Shown piece by piece: positions 35,665 through 43,234 of a stretch of 64,000 nt of DNA. The position numbers and the translations under genes are program-made. The notes below the pieces were generated by a model. The model was given only the letters and a program-made list of their open reading frames with translations. It made no database searches and was not told the origin of the DNA. Location: positions 62,001 to 126,000 of the forward strand of contig UEHQ01000009.1 of NCBI GenBank assembly GCA_900489925.1. The letters run 5' to 3'. The DNA is from Hyphomicrobiales bacterium (lineage in GTDB: Bacteria; Pseudomonadota; Alphaproteobacteria; Rhizobiales; Rhizobiaceae). Numbering within the stretch: the first letter of the stretch is position 1; the number at the start of each line of letters is the position of its first letter.

Positions 35665-36789
35665 TTAGAACGATGCCGGACGCGGCAGCGGCACGGGGAC
35701 CTTGGAGATCGTGCCTGCGGTGTCCGCCGTTGCCAGCTTGTCCGGTTCAGGCTCGTTCTGTCCGGGGATCAGGCCGGCATAGACGAAGTTCGGCTCGTGG
35801 TTCATTTCCTGGATATAGGGCGAATGGATCTTCATGCGACCAACCTCGTCGCGGGTTTCGCTGCGGATCTTTGCGCCTTTGGCGCTGCAGATCTCGGCGG
35901 TGATGTCGGCAACCTGATCCTGGCCCTCTCCATAGGGCTTCAGCGAACCGAGCGTGTCGGTGGCAGGAAACTGAGAGGTGAAGCCCTTCTGCAGCAGATC
36001 GGCCGAGGCATCGGCGCGCGCTGCCAGACTGTCGGTACCGAGAACGACCGACACCAGCGTGCGGCCGTCGCGCGTCGCCGAACCGATCTGGTTGAAACCG
36101 GAAGCGCAGATGAAGCCCGTCTTCATGCCGTCGGCACCCGCGAAACGACCGATCAACAGATTGATGCTCGGGACGTTCTTGGTCCCGGTCGTGATTCCTT
36201 CCAGCGAGAAGTAGCCGGCATATTGCGGGAAATCACGGCGCAGCGCGACCGACAGGATCGCGAGGTCGCGCGCCGTCGTGTACTGGCCCTTGCCGGGCAG
36301 GCCGTTCGGATTGACGAAATGCGAATCCGTCATGCCGAGCTTTGCAGCTTCGGCGTTCATCCTCAGGACGAAAGCTTCCTGCGTTCCGCCAACGGCTTCT
36401 GCAACGGCAACGGCGATGTCGTTGGCCGACTTGACCATGAGAATCTTGAGCGCGCTGTCCAGGGTCAGCTTCTGGCCCGGCTTGAAATACATCTTTGCCG
36501 GCGGCTGGGCCGCGGCTCGCTTGCTCATCACGACAGGCGTATCGAGGCTGATCTGACCCGAACGAACAGCTGCAAAAACGGTGTAGACCGTCATCAGCTT
36601 GGTGAGCGAAGCCGGATACCACTTGCGAAACGCTTCTTCGTGCTCAAGGACGCGGCCACTCTGAACATCGACCAGGATATGCGGGTTGGCATAGGCCTGG
36701 GAGGCGGCGGAAAAAGCAATGGCGGCTGCGGAAGCTGCGATTGAAATCGGCCGCAAGGCGGCAAACAAGCGATTCTGGCGCGTCGACAC
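35665..36789 (-). CDS. dacC: D-alanyl-D-alanine carboxypeptidase (DacC/PBP5-type)
   Basis: 374 residues. Signal peptide at the N-terminus (PISIAASAAAIAFSAASQAYA, cleavage near 34). The S11 penicillin-binding triad is complete: SxxK in PASLTKLMT, SxN in KSANDIA, KTG in GMKTGFICASG. It trims the terminal D-Ala of peptidoglycan stem peptides in the periplasm. The C-terminal ~100 residues form the usual beta domain and membrane-anchor region, ending KVPVPLPRPASF. Convergent with nothing; upstream of the His-rich COG0523 gene, which suggests cell-wall metabolism and metal supply may be co-expressed. Confidence 0.92.
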   Translation of the reverse strand: MSTRQNRLFAALRPISIAASAAAIAFSAASQAYANPHILVDVQSGRVLEHEEAFRKWYPASLTKLMTVYTVFAAVRSGQISLDTPVVMSKRAAAQPPAKMYFKPGQKLTLDSALKILMVKSANDIAVAVAEAVGGTQEAFVLRMNAEAAKLGMTDSHFVNPNGLPGKGQYTTARDLAILSVALRRDFPQYAGYFSLEGITTGTKNVPSINLLIGRFAGADGMKTGFICASGFNQIGSATRDGRTLVSVVLGTDSLAARADASADLLQKGFTSQFPATDTLGSLKPYGEGQDQVADITAEICSAKGAKIRSETRDEVGRMKIHSPYIQEMNHEPNFVYAGLIPGQNEPEPDKLATADTAGTISKVPVPLPRPASF

Positions 36790-36944
36790 GGTTCGTCCTC
36801 AAAGATGTCAGGAAGTCTCGAAAGTTTCCCCTATTTAACGTATATGGCCATGACATGGCAAAGGTCATTGTCTAACTTATTTCCGCGGCATCGTGTCCCT
36901 GTGGCCAATGCCCGCCGTCTTCGATTTCATCAAGGAAAGCAAGC

Positions 36945-38108
36945 ATGCCGATTTTGAACAGAGCCGCCGAGCTTCAGGACGAAGTCACAGGATGGCGCCG
37001 GCATATCCACGAACGGCCGGAACTCCTCTTTGCGGTGGAGAACACGGCAGCTTTCGTGGCGGAAAAGCTCAAGGAATTCGGCGTCGATGAAATCGCGACC
37101 GGCATCGGCCGCACCGGCGTCGTCGGCATTATCAGAGGCAAGGGACCGGGCACGCGGGCGATCGGCTTGCGCGCCGACATGGACGCCCTGCCGCTCACGG
37201 AAATCACCGGCAAGCCCTACGCTTCCAAGACGGCGGGCAAGATGCACGCCTGCGGCCATGACGGCCACACGGCCATGCTGCTCGGGGCCGCAAAATACCT
37301 CGCCGAAACACGCAATTTCAACGGCAGCGTCGCGGTTATCTTCCAGCCGGCCGAAGAAGGCGGCGGTGGCGGCAACCTGATGGTCAAGGACGGCATGATG
37401 GAGCGCTTCGGCATCGAAGAGGTCTATGGCATGCACAACATGCCCGGCTTGCCGATCGGCCAGTTTGCGATCCGCAAGGGCCCGATCATGGCGGCAACAG
37501 ACGAATTCACCATCACCATCAAGGGCCGCGGCGGCCATGCAGCCCAACCGCACCGCACGATCGACCCGATCGCGATCGGCTCCCAGATGGTGGGTAACCT
37601 GCAGATGATCGCCTCGCGCAACGTCGATCCGCTGCGCTCGGTCGTCGTCTCCGTTACGAAATTCATCGCGGGTTTTGCGCACAACGTCATCCCGAACGAC
37701 GCGATGATCGCCGGCACGGTGCGCACGCTCGATGACGAGGTTCGTACGCTCGCGGAAACCAAGTTGAAGCAGATCGTCAACGGTCTGGCCGCCGCCCATG
37801 GCGCTGAAGTCGATATCGTCTTCAACCGCAATTACCCCGTCACCTTCAACCACGCGACGGAAACCGGCCATGCGATCCAGATCGCCAGTGACATCGCCGG
37901 CGCGGCCAACGTCAACGCCGATATCGATCCGATGATGGGCGGCGAGGATTTCTCCTACATGCTCAACGCCCGCCCCGGCGCCTTCATCTTCATCGGCAAC
38001 GGCGATACGGCAGGCCTGCACAACCCCGCCTACGACTTCAACGATGAAGCCATCAGCCACGGCATTTCGTATTGGGTGCGCCTGGCCGAACAGCGCCTCG
38101 GCTCCTGA
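36945..38108 (+). CDS. M20 family amidohydrolase (hippurate hydrolase-like)
   Basis: 387 residues. Metal-dependent amidohydrolase of the M20D/AMA group. Landmarks: RRHIHERPELLF, RADMDALPL, the ligand-bearing MHACGHDGHTAMLLGAA, FQPAEEGGGGGNLMVKDG, the dimerisation-domain start RGGHAAQPHRTIDP and the distal MMGGEDFSYML. Members hydrolyse N-acyl amino acids, hippurate or IAA conjugates; the exact substrate cannot be read. No signal peptide, so cytosolic. It stands alone and is followed by a hairpin terminator and a tRNA gene. Confidence 0.9.
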   Translation: MPILNRAAELQDEVTGWRRHIHERPELLFAVENTAAFVAEKLKEFGVDEIATGIGRTGVVGIIRGKGPGTRAIGLRADMDALPLTEITGKPYASKTAGKMHACGHDGHTAMLLGAAKYLAETRNFNGSVAVIFQPAEEGGGGGNLMVKDGMMERFGIEEVYGMHNMPGLPIGQFAIRKGPIMAATDEFTITIKGRGGHAAQPHRTIDPIAIGSQMVGNLQMIASRNVDPLRSVVVSVTKFIAGFAHNVIPNDAMIAGTVRTLDDEVRTLAETKLKQIVNGLAAAHGAEVDIVFNRNYPVTFNHATETGHAIQIASDIAGAANVNADIDPMMGGEDFSYMLNARPGAFIFIGNGDTAGLHNPAYDFNDEAISHGISYWVRLAEQRLGS

Positions 38109-38130
38109 CGATCCTTTTGTTCAGGCTGCA

Positions 38131-38159
38131 AAAAGGCTTGGCTTCTTGCCGAGCCTTTT
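38131..38159 (+). terminator. terminator after the M20 amidohydrolase gene
   Basis: AAAAGGCTTGG (38131-38141) pairs with CCGAGCCTTTT (38149-38159) with one G-T pair and a 7-base loop; the 3' arm ends in T4. It lies 22 bases after the stop and 19 bases before the tRNA. Confidence 0.75.
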
Positions 38160-38178
38160 GTATGCATGACGCTCAAGT

Positions 38179-38255
38179 GGTCCCGTAGCTCAGCAGGATA
38201 GAGCACCAGATTCCTAATCTGGGGGTCACGCGTTCGAATCGCGTCGGGATCACCA
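38179..38255 (+). tRNA. tRNA-Arg (anticodon CCT)
   Basis: 77 bases with encoded CCA. The acceptor stem pairs GGTCCCG (38179-38185) with CGGGATC; the anticodon stem CCAGA/TCTGG encloses loop TTCCTAA, anticodon CCT; the T-loop is TTCGAAT. Reads AGG codons. It forms the left border of an atypical, sparsely coding stretch, a common integration point for mobile elements. Confidence 0.95.
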
Positions 38256-38603
38256 TCAAATCAATGACTTAACTTGCCTTAGTCTCTTTGCTTCTCGGCA
38301 GAGAAGACAGAATGTAATGACGTTGTAATGATAATCTCTCATACGGAACGGACTTCTGTAAGGCTTTTCTTGAGCCGTCCCGAGTCGTCTGTAAGCCGAG
38401 GGGTTACAGGCGGGTAGCCCCGGGGTAGGGCAACAGTGCATTAGACCCAGAGATTTTCTCCAAGAAAACATTCGTTTTCGAGGGTAGTCCCTAACGGCAG
38501 GGGATAAGCCTGAGATTTCGACGACACCGTTAGCCGATCTTCTGGACTCCGTAAGTTGCATACGGGGTAATCCCGTTGCAACCAACTGATTCCGAGGAAC
38601 TGA
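38256..38603. other. atypical non-coding stretch after tRNA-Arg
   Basis: 348 bases between the tRNA and the DUF2806 gene. Base composition is visibly less GC-rich than the core around it. Minus-strand open frames here run into the DUF2806 gene and have no plausible start or composition. No duplicate of the tRNA 3' end and no integrase fragment is seen. Confidence 0.5.
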
Positions 38604-39518
38604 ATGCTGGTCCCTGTTCCGATAGTGCTTGGTAAGCCGGGTGAAGCACTGGTCAATCGTGTCTCCAATGCCATTGGTGTCATATTCGAACCTCACAGAA
38701 TAAGACGTGAAGCTGACGCATTGGTAGATGCAGCAGAAGCTGAGGTAAAGGCGGACATCATTCGCGCAGAAGGACGGATGAAGATAAGCGAGATCGAGGC
38801 GCGTGGACTTCAGCGTATGGTCTACGAGGAAGGGAAGAACCAAGAGAACATCGAGTCGATCACTCAGAAGGCCATCCCGCATCTGAAGCCTGATGCAAAG
38901 CCAGAAGACCTAGATCAAGACTTTGTTCGGTATCTCTTCGACAAGGCCAAGCTTGTTTCTAATGAAGAAATGCAGGCAATCTGGGCAAAAATCCTTGCGG
39001 GGGAAGCCAACAATTCAGGGGCCTTTTCACGAAGGACAATGGACATCGTCTCCCAGTTAAGCAGCGAGGATGCAGACTTGTTCCTTAGGTACTGCAGCAA
39101 TGTCTGGGTGCTAGGAGACATAACCCCGTTGATGCGCGACGCGCAAAGCACTGACGAGGGCAAACCTCATCAACTGTCATTTGAAGAACTAACTCATTTG
39201 GCTGACGCCGGACTGATAAACTACGAGCCTGCCACCGGTTTCGCCCGGAAGAATTTTCCAAAGAAGGTCCGAGTTCGCTACTACGACTGCTTTGTGGACT
39301 TGGAGTTCGCTAACGAGGAAAAGAACCAGATTAGCCTCGGCCCCACAATACTCACAAGAACGGGGTTGCAGTTGATCAGAATCTTGGCGCCCAAGGAATC
39401 CAAAGATGCATTCGAATGGGGACTGAAATCCATGATAGACCAAGGGATTCTGGTTTCTATAGCTGCAGCTTCCAAAGGCGACTATCCTCGGGAAGAAACA
39501 GACAATAGCAGCTTCTAG
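38604..39518 (+). CDS. DUF2806 domain-containing protein
   Basis: 304 residues. GAGGA six bases before the ATG at 38604 supports the start. The N-terminal ~35 residues (MLVPVPIVLGKPGEALVNRVSNAIGVIFEP) are hydrophobic and could associate with the membrane; a charged helical stretch (~40-90) and a C-terminal domain follow with FDKAKLVSNEEMQAIWAKILAGE, RRTMDIVSQLSSEDADLFL and LTHLADAGLIN, the DUF2806 pattern. Members are scattered on accessory islands and no activity is known. Its third codon positions are less GC-rich than those of the core genes, consistent with transfer. It lies 350 bases after tRNA-Arg. Confidence 0.8.
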   Translation: MLVPVPIVLGKPGEALVNRVSNAIGVIFEPHRIRREADALVDAAEAEVKADIIRAEGRMKISEIEARGLQRMVYEEGKNQENIESITQKAIPHLKPDAKPEDLDQDFVRYLFDKAKLVSNEEMQAIWAKILAGEANNSGAFSRRTMDIVSQLSSEDADLFLRYCSNVWVLGDITPLMRDAQSTDEGKPHQLSFEELTHLADAGLINYEPATGFARKNFPKKVRVRYYDCFVDLEFANEEKNQISLGPTILTRTGLQLIRILAPKESKDAFEWGLKSMIDQGILVSIAAASKGDYPREETDNSSF

Positions 39519-39805
39519 AAGACGAGCTTGTAGAAGTTCCCGGCGTCGTCTATCGCAACCCCTCGGTGCTTGTCTCTGTCGAAGTCGGCACGAAGGATAG
39601 TCCCGTCGGAACATGACAACACGGACATACCCCGGTTAAGTCCCGGTAGAGGACCAGTCATCCAATAGCTTCCAAATGCTGAATCGAGATAAGCGGGTGA
39701 CAACTCTGCAAAACCAATCGGTGGCGTCACAGAGGCCCACTCTCTGCAGTGAGTGCAAGACCAAAAGAGCACGAGAGAAAGCCATGAGATCATCGTTGAA
39801 CCCAA
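39515..39805 (-). CDS. possible hypothetical protein, 96 aa
   Basis: 96 codons with a hydrophobic N-terminus (MGSTMISWLSLVLFWSCTHC) that could be a signal peptide with a lipoprotein-like Cys, then a short beta-rich part with RGMSVLSCSDGTILRADFDRDK and AGNFYKLVF at the end. It overlaps the end of the DUF2806 gene by 4 bases tail to tail. No family is recognised and there is no strong ribosome site. It could be a real small gene of the island or chance; moderate doubt. Confidence 0.35.
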   Translation of the reverse strand: MGSTMISWLSLVLFWSCTHCREWASVTPPIGFAELSPAYLDSAFGSYWMTGPLPGLNRGMSVLSCSDGTILRADFDRDKHRGVAIDDAGNFYKLVF

Positions 39806-40025
39806 TAGGAATATTAGGTGGAAACGGGCGGGGCCTCAAGCTAGCTCAAAAAGAAGACTATCCCCAGGACTCTTCCTAGTATTATAAACGCCCCGTCTCG
39901 TCAGAACGATAACGACTTCTCCTACGCGTTCGGATGCCGTTCCTACTCGTCTGTTCCCGAGCAGGCCCCGCCGATCGGTGAGTGACGCGAAGCTTCGTCG
40001 AATTCCACAGAACTCGGGAAATGCA
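39806..40025. other. non-coding stretch inside the tRNA-adjacent island
   Basis: 220 bases between the doubtful 96-residue ORF and the DUF982 gene, with low coding character on both strands. A minus-strand frame (39836-40105) overlaps the DUF982 gene out of frame and is not convincing. Confidence 0.4.
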
Positions 40026-40244
40026 CTAACGCCCAGCGACTCGTTGAACAGCTGATCGTGCCTCGTCCGCAGGCATGCGGCCTTCGACGGCGGCAAGGCA
40101 GGCACTCCATGCGCCTTGCCATTTGTCGCTGTTGTGATTGGGCTCGTGTGTTAGCCAGTTCATCGCCTCTTCCGGAGAGCCGACGGTGATGCGGATCCGG
40201 CTATCCGAGACGACGAGGGGCTTCTTCCATCTGTGAACCAACAT
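40026..40244 (-). CDS. DUF982 domain-containing protein
   Basis: 72 residues covering nearly all of the DUF982 domain: KPLVVSDSRIRITVGSPEEAMNWLTHEPN followed by WQGAWSACLAAVEGRMPADEARSAVQRVAG. The family is almost confined to Rhizobiales, often in many copies per genome and often on plasmids or islands; function unknown. It is short at the C-terminus compared with typical ~80-90-residue members. It marks the right end of the sparsely coding stretch that begins at tRNA-Arg. Confidence 0.75.
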   Translation of the reverse strand: MLVHRWKKPLVVSDSRIRITVGSPEEAMNWLTHEPNHNSDKWQGAWSACLAAVEGRMPADEARSAVQRVAGR

Positions 40245-40367
40245 GGCTGCTCTCCCTGACCCTGAAAGAGAGTATAGCCGACACGCGGCAACTGCACAGC
40301 ACCTCTTTCAGTGGAATGGAACTGGCGTAGGGAATAAATCTTGCGGCCGGAAGGAGGATGCGTGAGG

Positions 40368-40400
40368 CAACATCCGGCTGTTTCGTGCAGCCGGATGTTG
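40368..40400. terminator. 13-bp perfect hairpin downstream of the porin gene
   Basis: CAACATCCGGCTG (40368-40380) pairs exactly with CAGCCGGATGTTG (40388-40400) around a 7-base loop, 11 bases beyond the porin stop. No strong T-run on the porin strand, but stem length makes it the probable 3' end of the abundant porin mRNA. Confidence 0.6.
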
Positions 40401-40410
40401 TTAGCTGTTG

Positions 40411-41433
40411 CTAGAAATTGCGCTGAAGGCGAACGAAGCCTTCCACGAAATCGTCAGCGCCATCGGGATCGTCGTACTGGACACTCACTTTGGTGGTGAG
40501 GTTCGTGGCGATCTTGTAGTCGACCGTCACGCCTGCCCGCCACTCGTTGCCGCCGGTGAATTCTCCATCCGTATCGAGAGCAATCTTGCTGAGATACTGG
40601 TAGCCGGGCGTAACGGACAGCTTATCGGTGATCTTCGCCACGTACTGGCCGCCAACCGTCCATTCCGATCTCTCGTAATAGTAGTTCGCGCCGCTGGCCC
40701 AGATACCATAAAGACCAAGCTGACCGGGTCCGATGTCGGCAAAGAGGATGCCACGGATGGCAGCTTCCTCGGTGTCTGTGTCGTAACTTGCCAGCAGGTT
40801 ACCACTGACGCCACCGACCTTGCCGGACAGGTAAGCTTCGATGCCGATATTGTTCGGCCCCTCGCCGGGCTTTGTCTTGTAGGCCTCTTCAAGCTCATCG
40901 ACCATGACACCGGCACTGAAGTCCGGTGTTTCATACAGATAGCGGATGGCGTTGTGGATGGTGGAGTTGCTCGAGATGACATCGGTTTCGCCCGGCGCAA
41001 AGCTGTTGTCGTTGTCCCACCAGCTGTATTGCATGCCGGCACGCAGACCGGCGATGTCGATGTAGCCTTCCTGCAGAAGGGCCGTCTGGTTGGTTGCGTT
41101 CTCGGCGTTCACGCGCAAGGTGATCACGCCCGTCAGGGTACCGAACTCGGTCTCGCTCTTCGATTTCAGCGTCGTCTGCCCGCGGGTCCACGACGACCAG
41201 TCGGAGGTTCCCGAGCGGTTTGGACCAAAACGCTCTTCGGTGCGGATGTAACCTCCAATCGAAAGACAGGTCTCGGTTCCTGGAATGTAGAAATAGCCGG
41301 TCCCGTAGGCGTCGCAAACGCGGACGTATTCGACGGGCTCCGGTTCGGCGGCGACGATAGCATCGGCCGCGCGCGCACCGGAGGTTACCGTGATCGCGGC
41401 GACGGAGCTGAGGATGATGGCTCGGATATTCAT
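40411..41433 (-). CDS. outer-membrane porin (alphaproteobacterial porin family 2)
   Basis: 340 residues. Signal peptide MNIRAIILSSVAAITVTSGARAAD, then the family-2 porin opening with VEYVRVCDAYGTGYFYIPGTETCLSIGGYIRTEER, a conserved Cys pair near the N-terminus. The rest is alternating beta strands with aromatic girdles, and the C-terminus ends in Phe (FVRLQRNF), as required for BAM-mediated insertion. A trimeric general-diffusion porin, homologous to rhizobial RopA/Omp2. The long 281-base upstream region probably holds its regulation. Third-position GC is high. Confidence 0.93.
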   Translation of the reverse strand: MNIRAIILSSVAAITVTSGARAADAIVAAEPEPVEYVRVCDAYGTGYFYIPGTETCLSIGGYIRTEERFGPNRSGTSDWSSWTRGQTTLKSKSETEFGTLTGVITLRVNAENATNQTALLQEGYIDIAGLRAGMQYSWWDNDNSFAPGETDVISSNSTIHNAIRYLYETPDFSAGVMVDELEEAYKTKPGEGPNNIGIEAYLSGKVGGVSGNLLASYDTDTEEAAIRGILFADIGPGQLGLYGIWASGANYYYERSEWTVGGQYVAKITDKLSVTPGYQYLSKIALDTDGEFTGGNEWRAGVTVDYKIATNLTTKVSVQYDDPDGADDFVEGFVRLQRNF

Positions 41434-41714
41434 AGGGGGGTCCTATCTGCTGTTGATAGGGCCCGACCTATGAAGCCATCCTAACAGTCAGATGACAAAA
41501 TCGTGGCAACCGCTTTCTGGTGGGACATCATCGCCGGCTGTTGTAGAAGCGCAACGCGTTTCGGCGTATACTTCTGACGTGGTCGATGGAGCTGTCCTTC
41601 TTCGCGGCGCTTCGTCTTGGCCATGAATCGCTTGCGGAAGAGTGGCACCTCTATCGCACGCCTGCGGAACCGCTCTGCCACTCGTACGTTAAAGCGAAAA
41701 GAGGAGCGCTTGTC

Positions 41715-41867
41715 ATGCGTACGAAGTTAACGTTCCTAGCCCTGGCTTATCTGATCGTCAGCGGACTTCTGCTGTCGACGTCCTACCACTCGGCGGGGCC
41801 TATCACGACGCCGAAGACTGACCGCATCGCGGGATCGACGTTTCTGATCGAGCGTTTTGCTGGATGA
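41715..41867 (+). CDS. small membrane/secreted hypothetical protein, 50 aa
   Basis: 50 codons from the ATG at 41715 (MRTKLTFLALAYLIVSGLLLSTS); the frame is open upstream, but that part overlaps the intergenic region and has odd composition. The N-terminus is either a signal peptide or a membrane anchor; the short polar tail ends IERFAG. No family recognised. It lies between the divergent porin gene and the convergent BON gene. Confidence 0.5.
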   Translation: MRTKLTFLALAYLIVSGLLLSTSYHSAGPITTPKTDRIAGSTFLIERFAG

Positions 41868-41924
41868 TAACGTCTTGATTGATGGTAGCGTCGGCATCGC
41901 ATCCTGATCGATGCCGACAGCTCA

Positions 41925-42191
41925 TCAACCCAGACTGATGTGATTTCGGACAGTTGTCACACCCGCCACGTTGGCGGCAACCGCCGTCGCGCGCTCGATC
42001 TCGGCCTGCGTCGCAACAGCGCCGTCAAGTGTGACAGCGCTGCCCTCGGCGACGACATTGACGTCAGCGGCGTCGAGCCCACCGGCGACCGCGAGAGCAT
42101 TGGCAACCGCTTCCTCCAGTGCAGCATGATTGACGAATTCCACTTCGATCTCGGGGATCTCCCCGAAGAATGTCCCTTGCTTGAATATCAT
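41925..42191 (-). CDS. BON domain-containing protein
   Basis: 88 residues forming one BON domain: ALEEAVANALAVAGGLDAADVNVVAEGSAVTLDGAVATQAEIERATAVAANVAGVTTVRNHISLG, with the classic VTLxGxVxTxxE and AxxVxGVxxVxNxI pattern. BON domains bind phospholipid surfaces and are common in osmotic-stress and envelope proteins. Here there is no signal peptide, so it may act in the cytosol; N-terminal MIFKQGTFFGEIPEIEVEF is unusual. Confidence 0.85.
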   Translation of the reverse strand: MIFKQGTFFGEIPEIEVEFVNHAALEEAVANALAVAGGLDAADVNVVAEGSAVTLDGAVATQAEIERATAVAANVAGVTTVRNHISLG

Positions 42192-42249
42192 GGCACCTGC
42201 TCCTTTTTCCTCACTCGTGGAAAACGCACGTCACGGCCCTTCGTTCATT

Positions 42250-42900
42250 TCACCATCGAACCTGATAATTCACCCGCACGCTGCCCGTTCGCTTCGATGA
42301 AGCTGGATCATTGATCGTTGCGTTGAGGCTGAGATCCGGAAGGATGATCTGGTTCATGGCAACCGAATTCGACAGGTTACCGCTGGCATTGTCGAAAGAA
42401 GCCTCCGCCAAGAGTGAGGTCCCGGTCCAGGGATGGGTGAGCTTCAGCGATTGCGACGCGTCCATCGATGCCTGTCTCGAGTCGATCGTGTCGTAGCGCA
42501 CCATGACGGAGCGCGTCGACTGCGCGTCCAGCCAATCCGTCACGATCCAGCTTCTGGCGTGGCTTAGCGTGAGGGACGCATCTCCGCGCAATGTGTCGAC
42601 CCTGACGCTGCTGGTCTGCTCGATCCGGGATGCGGGCGTGACACTGACCTTGCTGAGGCTGCCCCAAAGAGCCGCCTGCTCGGAATTCTGCATCAATTCA
42701 CCGCCGTTCGTCGAAGCCAGAGCAATATCCGCGCCGGCGCTGGTCTCCCATTCCGCCGGCAGCCGAAATCCCATGGTCGCCTTGTAGGAATTGTCCGAGA
42801 GCTTCACCGGCGTCCAGATCAGCAGGTTGTCAGCGCGCGTCGGCAGGGCGGGCAGTGCAAAGGCGGCAGAGAGCAACAACAGGCTGCGTTTCGTTCTCAT
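42250..42900 (-). CDS. secreted beta-rich hypothetical protein
   Basis: 216 residues from the ATG at 42900 (MRTKRSLLLLSAAFALPALPTRADN), a clear Sec signal peptide with cleavage near residue 24; an upstream extension of 57 codons is open but Pro/Arg-rich and unlikely. The mature part is rich in Ser/Thr and short alternating strands (SVRVDTLRGDASLTLSHARSW, SLKLTHPWTGTSLLAEASF) and ends in VNYQVRW. It looks like an exported or outer-membrane beta protein. No family recognised. It lies 58 bases downstream-side of the BON gene on the same strand order. Confidence 0.6.
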   Translation of the reverse strand: MRTKRSLLLLSAAFALPALPTRADNLLIWTPVKLSDNSYKATMGFRLPAEWETSAGADIALASTNGGELMQNSEQAALWGSLSKVSVTPASRIEQTSSVRVDTLRGDASLTLSHARSWIVTDWLDAQSTRSVMVRYDTIDSRQASMDASQSLKLTHPWTGTSLLAEASFDNASGNLSNSVAMNQIILPDLSLNATINDPASSKRTGSVRVNYQVRW

Positions 42901-43234
42901 GGTTCGTGACTTCCTTCCGACAAGGGAACGGACCGGGCATGGTGGCGCCTTGATGGCGTATCGTTGCTCGCCGAGGGCCGCGTTCGTTGTGTGAATAACA
43001 TCCGGCCTTGGCCGCGATGTCGGTTTTCCGTGCGCCAGAAGCGCGCGGCGAGTGCCACGGTTTGCAACCATCAGGCTGCGGCGACTCTCATTCCAAAGAA
43101 TGTTAGAAGATTCACATGTGCTGGCAGCCGTGTAAACCCCTTGCAGCTAAAAATCTGCTGCAGCGCACACTTGCCGCCCCTTTCAAAGCCCTGTAGAGCC
43201 GAAGCAAAATAGCAATAATCTGGCAAAAAAGCGC
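42901..43234. other. divergent intergenic region upstream of dxr
   Basis: 334 bases between the starts of a leftward secreted protein gene and rightward dxr; both promoters must be here. An imperfect A-rich stretch just before dxr has no clear ribosome site. No operator, riboswitch or RNA gene is recognised. Confidence 0.4.

Noticed and set aside
34693..36744. 683-codon + strand open frame opposite the COG0523 GTPase and dacC-type genes
   Set aside because: Shadow; both minus-strand genes have complete catalytic motifs.
38256..38882. 208-codon minus-strand open frame after tRNA-Arg
   Set aside because: Overlaps the DUF2806 gene antisense, Arg/Ser-rich low-plausibility protein, no ribosome site.
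39836..40105. 89-codon minus-strand frame overlapping the DUF982 gene
   Set aside because: Out of frame with the recognisable DUF982 domain and without its own motifs.
38233..40410. Direct repeat of the tRNA-Arg 3' end as an attachment site
   Set aside because: No second copy of the T-arm/acceptor segment could be found between the tRNA and the porin gene, and there is no integrase.
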